From: Corylus avellana
Taxonomy: Eukaryota; Streptophyta; Magnoliopsida; Fagales; Betulaceae
NCBI RefSeq assembly: GCF_901000735.1
Contig: NC_081541.1
Location: 20,745,841 to 20,809,840 of the forward strand
Direction: 5' to 3'
Length of the DNA: 64,000 nucleotides
Made by a program: the position numbers and the translations under genes. Positions 60,221 to 64,000 of the stretch are shown piece after piece (positions within the stretch are counted from its first letter, which is position 1; every line of letters starts with the position of its first letter). The notes beneath the pieces were generated by a model. It saw nothing but the letters and a program-made list of their open reading frames with translations. It searched no databases and was not told where the DNA came from.

Positions 60221-63200
60221 TTGAGTTTGGTTGGATTTTTGCGAGTATATGGGGTTTGTGACTATCAATCACGGGCTTATGTTGACAACATTGGTGGAGA
60301 GGGAAATCCAACTAGTGGAGATGGGACAAAACATGATTTCTCTAGGCAGGGCCAAAGTATAAACGAGAGGCCAAACCTAACTTTGATAGGGTCAAGTCTA
60401 AAACCGGGAAGCCATGGTCCCGCAGCCCCTTGGTTTCGTCCCTGTAGGGAGAGTGGTGGCTTTTCGTGGGTGGAGGATAGAGAGAGAGAGAGAGAGAGAG
60501 AAGGTGAGGGCATGATGTTGGAGATCACATGCTTTATGGGTGAGGTGTGTGGGTGGCTATGTGGATCTCTGATATGAGGAGAAGGAAAAAGAGAGTGAGA
60601 TATCTGACAAGGTGATTTGACTGGAAAAAAGGGTCTAAAACATCAAGAAAATTTAAAATGTGGCCAAAACATTATCATTTTAGGCAGTTAGCGGCTTGAC
60701 TGTTGATGGGTCTTGAAGGAAGGGCTATATTGACAATGGTTATTAATTGCAAGTTTTGAAAGTTGAGCATCAAATTAATAGTAATACGAAAATTTGAGGG
60801 GCTAAAATGATTCTTATTCTTTGCTTAGCAAAATCACATAGCTGGTTATTAATCCTCTTTAAATTGGTCTTCGTATTTCGTCCGATTCAGATGAGGCATT
60901 TGGTGGTAGATGTTATAGACAAGATTGTGCTTATATTACCTTATTAGCTTTGATTATGGTTTATCTTGTGGCCAAAATTAAGAATCAAGCATTACATCTT
61001 TGGCTTTGTAATGGTAGTTGGTGGGGTTTGTTTCTAGCTTCTTTATTAGTTGTCAACGAAATCCTAATATGTAGGTGAGCATACTCAGAAATTGCATGGG
61101 TAGATCTCATTCTCTTTAGATTTGTGTGAGTTCTCTACAAGGATGGCTAGGAGCCACCATATCTCCCAGACTGCCTTTCTTGGACCATTTTCGAAATGAT
61201 GATTTATGTAGGTTAATGCATAATGAGGGGCAATTCCAATATTAGAAGGGGACTATATAGCAAGTTGGGGAAGTGGTGGTGTTGTAATCATCAATAATAA
61301 GGATGACGTTTGGATCTCTTTGTGATGGAACGAACTATAGGTTGAAATGTGAAGCAAAACTGATTCCTTAGAATTCCAATGCCTTGTTGCAGCCGCCTTC
61401 CCCCCACACCCCCCCCCCCCAAAAAAAAAAAAAGAAGATCATTAAGGAGAGTTCTTCCTCTTCTCTCTCCCCACTCTCTCTGTTAGTGATAATTTATTTT
61501 TTTTGTTTTCGTTCTTGTTACACTGCGACGTTGCCATGAACAACTATATTGGATTAATTTCAAATAACCATCTGACTCATAGGACATCGCAATCATTGTA
61601 CAACCCAAATAAAAATGAAATTTCGGGCAATTTAAATGTATGGATATTTCTGTTAACATGATATGCACTTGATGCTGTTAGAAAATATTGGAATTAGGTT
61701 AATGCAAAAGTTCATAGTTGCTTAGCATCAACATCCATAGAGCTTGGCTTGTGGGCACTAGAGTATCAGGATCTGAATCTGGAGTTATAATCCCCTATTA
61801 TGGTCTCAGGCGCAAAAGTTCATAGTTGCTTAGCATCAACATCCATAGAGCTTGGCTTGTGGGCACTAGAGTATCAGGATCTGAATCTGGAGTTATAATC
61901 CCCTATTATGGTCTCAGCCTAAGAGTAACACTGTAGTCGTGTTGATGCCAAACTTTTTCTTGGCCAGCCAATGCTGTGGTGGGAGTGAAGACTGACATGA
62001 ATCTGAGCTGAGAGCAGTTTGTGAGCTGGGAAAATCTAATAAGTATAGGTTCACTTCTTTCCAATTCCCATGTGTTCAAACTACAAGTTGAACCAAGGAA
62101 AAATTCCAGAGATCTTTTCATGCACTGTATAGCCGAAAGAGAAGTAATTCTGAAGTGGTAAGGCTGGTTAAAGTAATTTGGGTTTATTCTGCATCCATTT
62201 GCTGGATGACATGAAAGCTTTTACGATGGGAAGAGCTCAGGTGTGGGGTTGGCCTCATTTTCATTCACTTCACACTTCAGACCAAACCTCATTTACATTT
62301 ATGTACAGGCAACAATCAGAAATCAACTAAAATAATTCTTGGTTTATATTTTAGATTAATTGTGGTATCATGTTATTATGTTTGTATTTGAGGTGTATGC
62401 GTATCTCTTGATATTTTTTTCAGCATTTAATACATGAACTTCTTTGCTAATTTTTATTTTGTAATTTTTATTTATTTATTTATTTTTTTTAACTCTATGC
62501 AGCCACAAAATCAGCAGCAGACTGTTTGCAAGCATCCAATGCAACCACTTTCTCATCAACCCCAGTTTCACTCGATTCACCAGAATCATCATCAAACCAT
62601 GCACCACGCATCCCACTATGCTCACAATCATCAATGTGCTCCACCTTCTCACTTACCTGCAATTTCTCATGCTCATCAACCAACCATATCACAACAGATG
62701 GCTTGCCTACAACCCCTCACAGGTGTCCATGCTGGAGGGCGCTTGCATGTACTGGTGAGGACTATTGCCTTGACTTGATCTAATATAAATAAGAGCAGCT
62801 AGTTGAATTTTGTAAACTTTGGGTTTTACATTTGTTTGCATGACAAATTGCATGTTGCTCTTGAAGATAGGATATTAGGTTGAGTAAATCGGTAATGTTG
62901 CTGCTTTAGAACACATTTCTACTGGGTCATGTTCATTAATGGTCAACTCTCTCGATGAGCATAGGAGTTCTTAGACAATTACTTAGCTTATGAAGACCCA
63001 AACTCAAAAACTTTGTGTAGTAACTGAAGCCAATTTCTCATTCCATCCAAAAACAAATGCAGAAGCCAAAACTGTTGGCAGTAATGACACCTTGATGACA
63101 ATAATGGCTTCATGGTATTTAAATCAAATACATTAAATTTTGTTTCTGTTCGAGTATTTATTTGCCATCATTATAGTAGCCAAAACAAAGTTTGTAGGAG

Positions 63201-63680
63201 GTGGTAGCTGCAGGATAAGTGACCATAGGACTCCTTGGATAGCCTGTTATTTATTTGTGTTTTCTTTTATAGTTTCAATGGCAAGTAACTATATTGAGGG
63301 ATGTTTTAAGAGATGTATAACCTTTTTGCATACTTGTGTTTAAACTATATATCAATTTTGGTTCATTTTATAAATGCTCAATTGATTAAGAGTCTTTATT
63401 GATGCATGACTTCTTTTCTCTCTAAAAGGAATTTGCTTTGCCTGCGGTGCTGCTTTTATTTTATTTTATTCATTTGTAATGAGTGATGTATTATTTGTGC
63501 ATTTTTTCTTTTCTTTTTTTGAAATATTTTTCTTTCTACCTATGTCTTTACCAACCTTTAAGATTGCTATTATTTCAGCCATCCAGCCTAGCAAAGTTTT
63601 GTGACGAATGTGGGGCCCCGTACTTGAGAGAAACTTCTAAGTTCTGCTCAGAATGCGGTGTTAAAAGGCTAGGAACATGA
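53555..63680 (+). CDS. Plant zinc-ribbon protein of unknown function, eight exons
   Basis: Coding exons by frame and GT-AG borders: 53555-53737, 54162-54285, 54396-54737, 54983-55145, 55247-55370, 58271-58336 (or 58327), 62503-62754, 63579-63680. They join in phase to 451 residues (448 with the alternative exon-6 donor). The N-terminus MGSRVPVQHYNLRSTNSFIG is followed by an Asp-rich stretch. Exons 3-5 hold a mixed region (FALPLMYVANLYETLVNDVN; DDAEWFKRLTGRNEVVVSPR). Exon 7 is rich in His, Gln and Pro. The last exon has a zinc ribbon, C-x2-C-x11-C-x2-C (FCDECGAPYLRETSKFCSEC). I do not recognise a described function. The ATG at 53555 is the first in the probable leader. Introns 5 and 6 (2.9 and 4.2 kb) are swollen by transposons. 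Sequence after 63680 is 3' untranslated. Confidence 0.85.
55575..57377. mobile_element. Pack-MULE A in intron 5, arms of about 430 bp
   Basis: It begins GGGTTAAATGCAATTTTA and ends with the reverse complement of GGGTTAAATACAATTTTAG. The arms pair over about 430 bp ('tttcaaaaagtgtcacaaat', 'actcagcatattttatga'). Left flank TATTTTTTA (55566-55574); right flank AATATTTTA (57378-57386), 7 of 9 alike. The core carries pieces of a HIPP-type gene. Length 1803 bp. Confidence 0.85.
56110..56752 (-). pseudogene. Captured fragments of a heavy-metal-associated (HIPP-type) gene
   Basis: On the minus strand, 56656-56752 encodes VKLISPILKP followed by a Glu/Lys/Pro-rich linker (EEEKKPEEKEKPKPEEKKEE), and 56110-56281 encodes GAFDPAQLVEYVYKQARKHA plus a Lys/Glu tail. 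From memory these match, in the right order, the end of the first HMA domain, the linker and the end of the second HMA domain of HIPP proteins, which bind metals through CxxC. The CxxC-bearing parts and the isoprenylation tail are absent, and a poly-A/T stretch separates the pieces. It is not functional as a protein. Confidence 0.6.
57387..58070. mobile_element. MULE B in intron 5, adjoining MULE A
   Basis: The left end atggtaattaccttttacc pairs with the reverse complement of the right end (ggggtaataaccatttgcccc) over about 110-130 bp. Ends resemble those of the Pack-MULE at 48881. The right flank TATTTTTTA (58071-58079) is identical to the left flank of MULE A. The interior 57570-57750 is GC-rich and palindromic (ggtggttcggccacc, 'cccctaggtgg', 'ccacctgggggtgg'). 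No coding content. Confidence 0.75.
59168..59768. mobile_element. Harbinger/Tourist-like MITE in intron 6
   Basis: It begins GAGCATCTTTAGTA and ends TACTAAAGATGCTC (perfect 14-bp inverted ends), with TTA on both sides as the 3-bp target duplication. 'Gctaaa(a)tagtga' words recur in both halves. About 600 bp, noncoding. Confidence 0.8.
60190..60217 (+). repeat. (GA)n microsatellite in intron 6
   Basis: An uninterrupted GA run of about 14 units. A second GA run lies at 60479-60502 in the same intron. Confidence 0.95.
61704..61917 (+). repeat. Perfect tandem duplication with 108-bp period in intron 6
   Basis: The unit starting gcaaaagttcatagttgc at 61704 recurs at 61812. I see no mismatch over about 106 bases. 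The junction reads tctcaggcgcaaaag. It is recent, or it may be an assembly effect. Confidence 0.9.
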
Positions 63681-64000
63681 TATGTGGCCTCCACAGTTTT
63701 TGTCATTTTTGTTTGACTGTACATATATATATCCATATAAATTTTTGTGTAAAAGATTAGAGTATAGACTGGTTTTCGTTTTGCGATTATGTATCTACAT
63801 ATAATAAGATATTGGAAGTACTTGTAAGAGTATTACATCTTTTTCTATGTTATTTACAAATTGGTGTGGCAGTATATAATTGCTGAAAATGATTAAGAAA
63901 AAAATTGATTTGTCAAATTTAATTAGTTAGTGGCTGACATATCAATCATACACTTTTAATCATTTTACCATTTATAAACTGCAACATCAGTTTGTAAAAA

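Larger units (their letters stand above)
58484..60815. mobile_element. Possible TIR element covering much of intron 6
   Basis: The left sequence 'attttactccctcaaactttgg' and, inverted, the right sequence 'cattttagcccctcaaattttc' resemble each other, and both continue with 'caa(c/g)tt'-type words. If they are a pair, an element of about 2.3 kb fills the first half of intron 6. The arms are weak, no target duplication was seen, and the two might be unrelated members of a common MITE type. The interior has (GA)n runs and the Harbinger MITE. Confidence 0.3.

Overview
This is nuclear DNA of a flowering plant, very probably a woody eudicot. The signs are AT-rich sequence, plant-type introns, a long intronless pentatricopeptide-repeat (PPR) gene resembling Arabidopsis At2g02150, and Athila-type Ty3/gypsy, Ty1/copia, hAT, Mutator-like (MULE) and Harbinger-type elements. 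I cannot name the species. No CRISPR array, rRNA gene or tRNA gene is visible. Only two host genes look intact; nearly everything else is transposable-element (TE) sequence.

Layout. 1-7892: a decayed minus-strand Athila-type element (integrase, RNase H, RT, protease, gag, tRNA-Asp primer site, 5' LTR); its 3' LTR lies outside the window. It cuts into another minus-strand LTR (7893-9788), which itself cuts a copia gag-protease-integrase remnant (9789-11522). 12837-25975: a roughly 13-kb palindromic Mutator-like region with about 300-bp inverted ends, a broken FAR1/FHY3-like transposase gene on the minus strand (19655-23430) and an inverted partial copy of its 3' end (14880-16315). Abutting its right end is a 147-bp antisense copy of part of the neighbouring PPR gene. 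26817-29111: the intact PPR gene. 29112-36611: its downstream region, with a duplicated exon-like block, a hAT element with a perfect 8-bp target duplication and several MITEs. 36612-38175: a SIRE-like copia gag remnant. 38176-48585: an internally deleted Athila relative whose 3' LTR holds a hAT element and a solo LTR, the latter holding a second solo LTR. 48881-52323: a Pack-MULE carrying a gibberellin 2-oxidase gene fragment, itself split by a 2.16-kb solo LTR. 53555-63680: an eight-exon gene for a zinc-ribbon protein of unknown function; intron 5 holds two MULEs at the same 9-bp target, one with pieces of a heavy-metal-associated (HIPP) gene, and intron 6 holds a Harbinger-like MITE.

How it fits together. 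The PPR protein is probably an organelle RNA-binding factor. The zinc-ribbon protein has no role I can assign. The recurring theme is Mutator-type elements that picked up pieces of host genes (gibberellin oxidase, HIPP) or sit beside one (PPR), often in arrangements that could make antisense or hairpin RNA. Target-site duplications give a relative insertion order at many sites. All boundaries, similarities and identities were judged by eye, and no database search was run.
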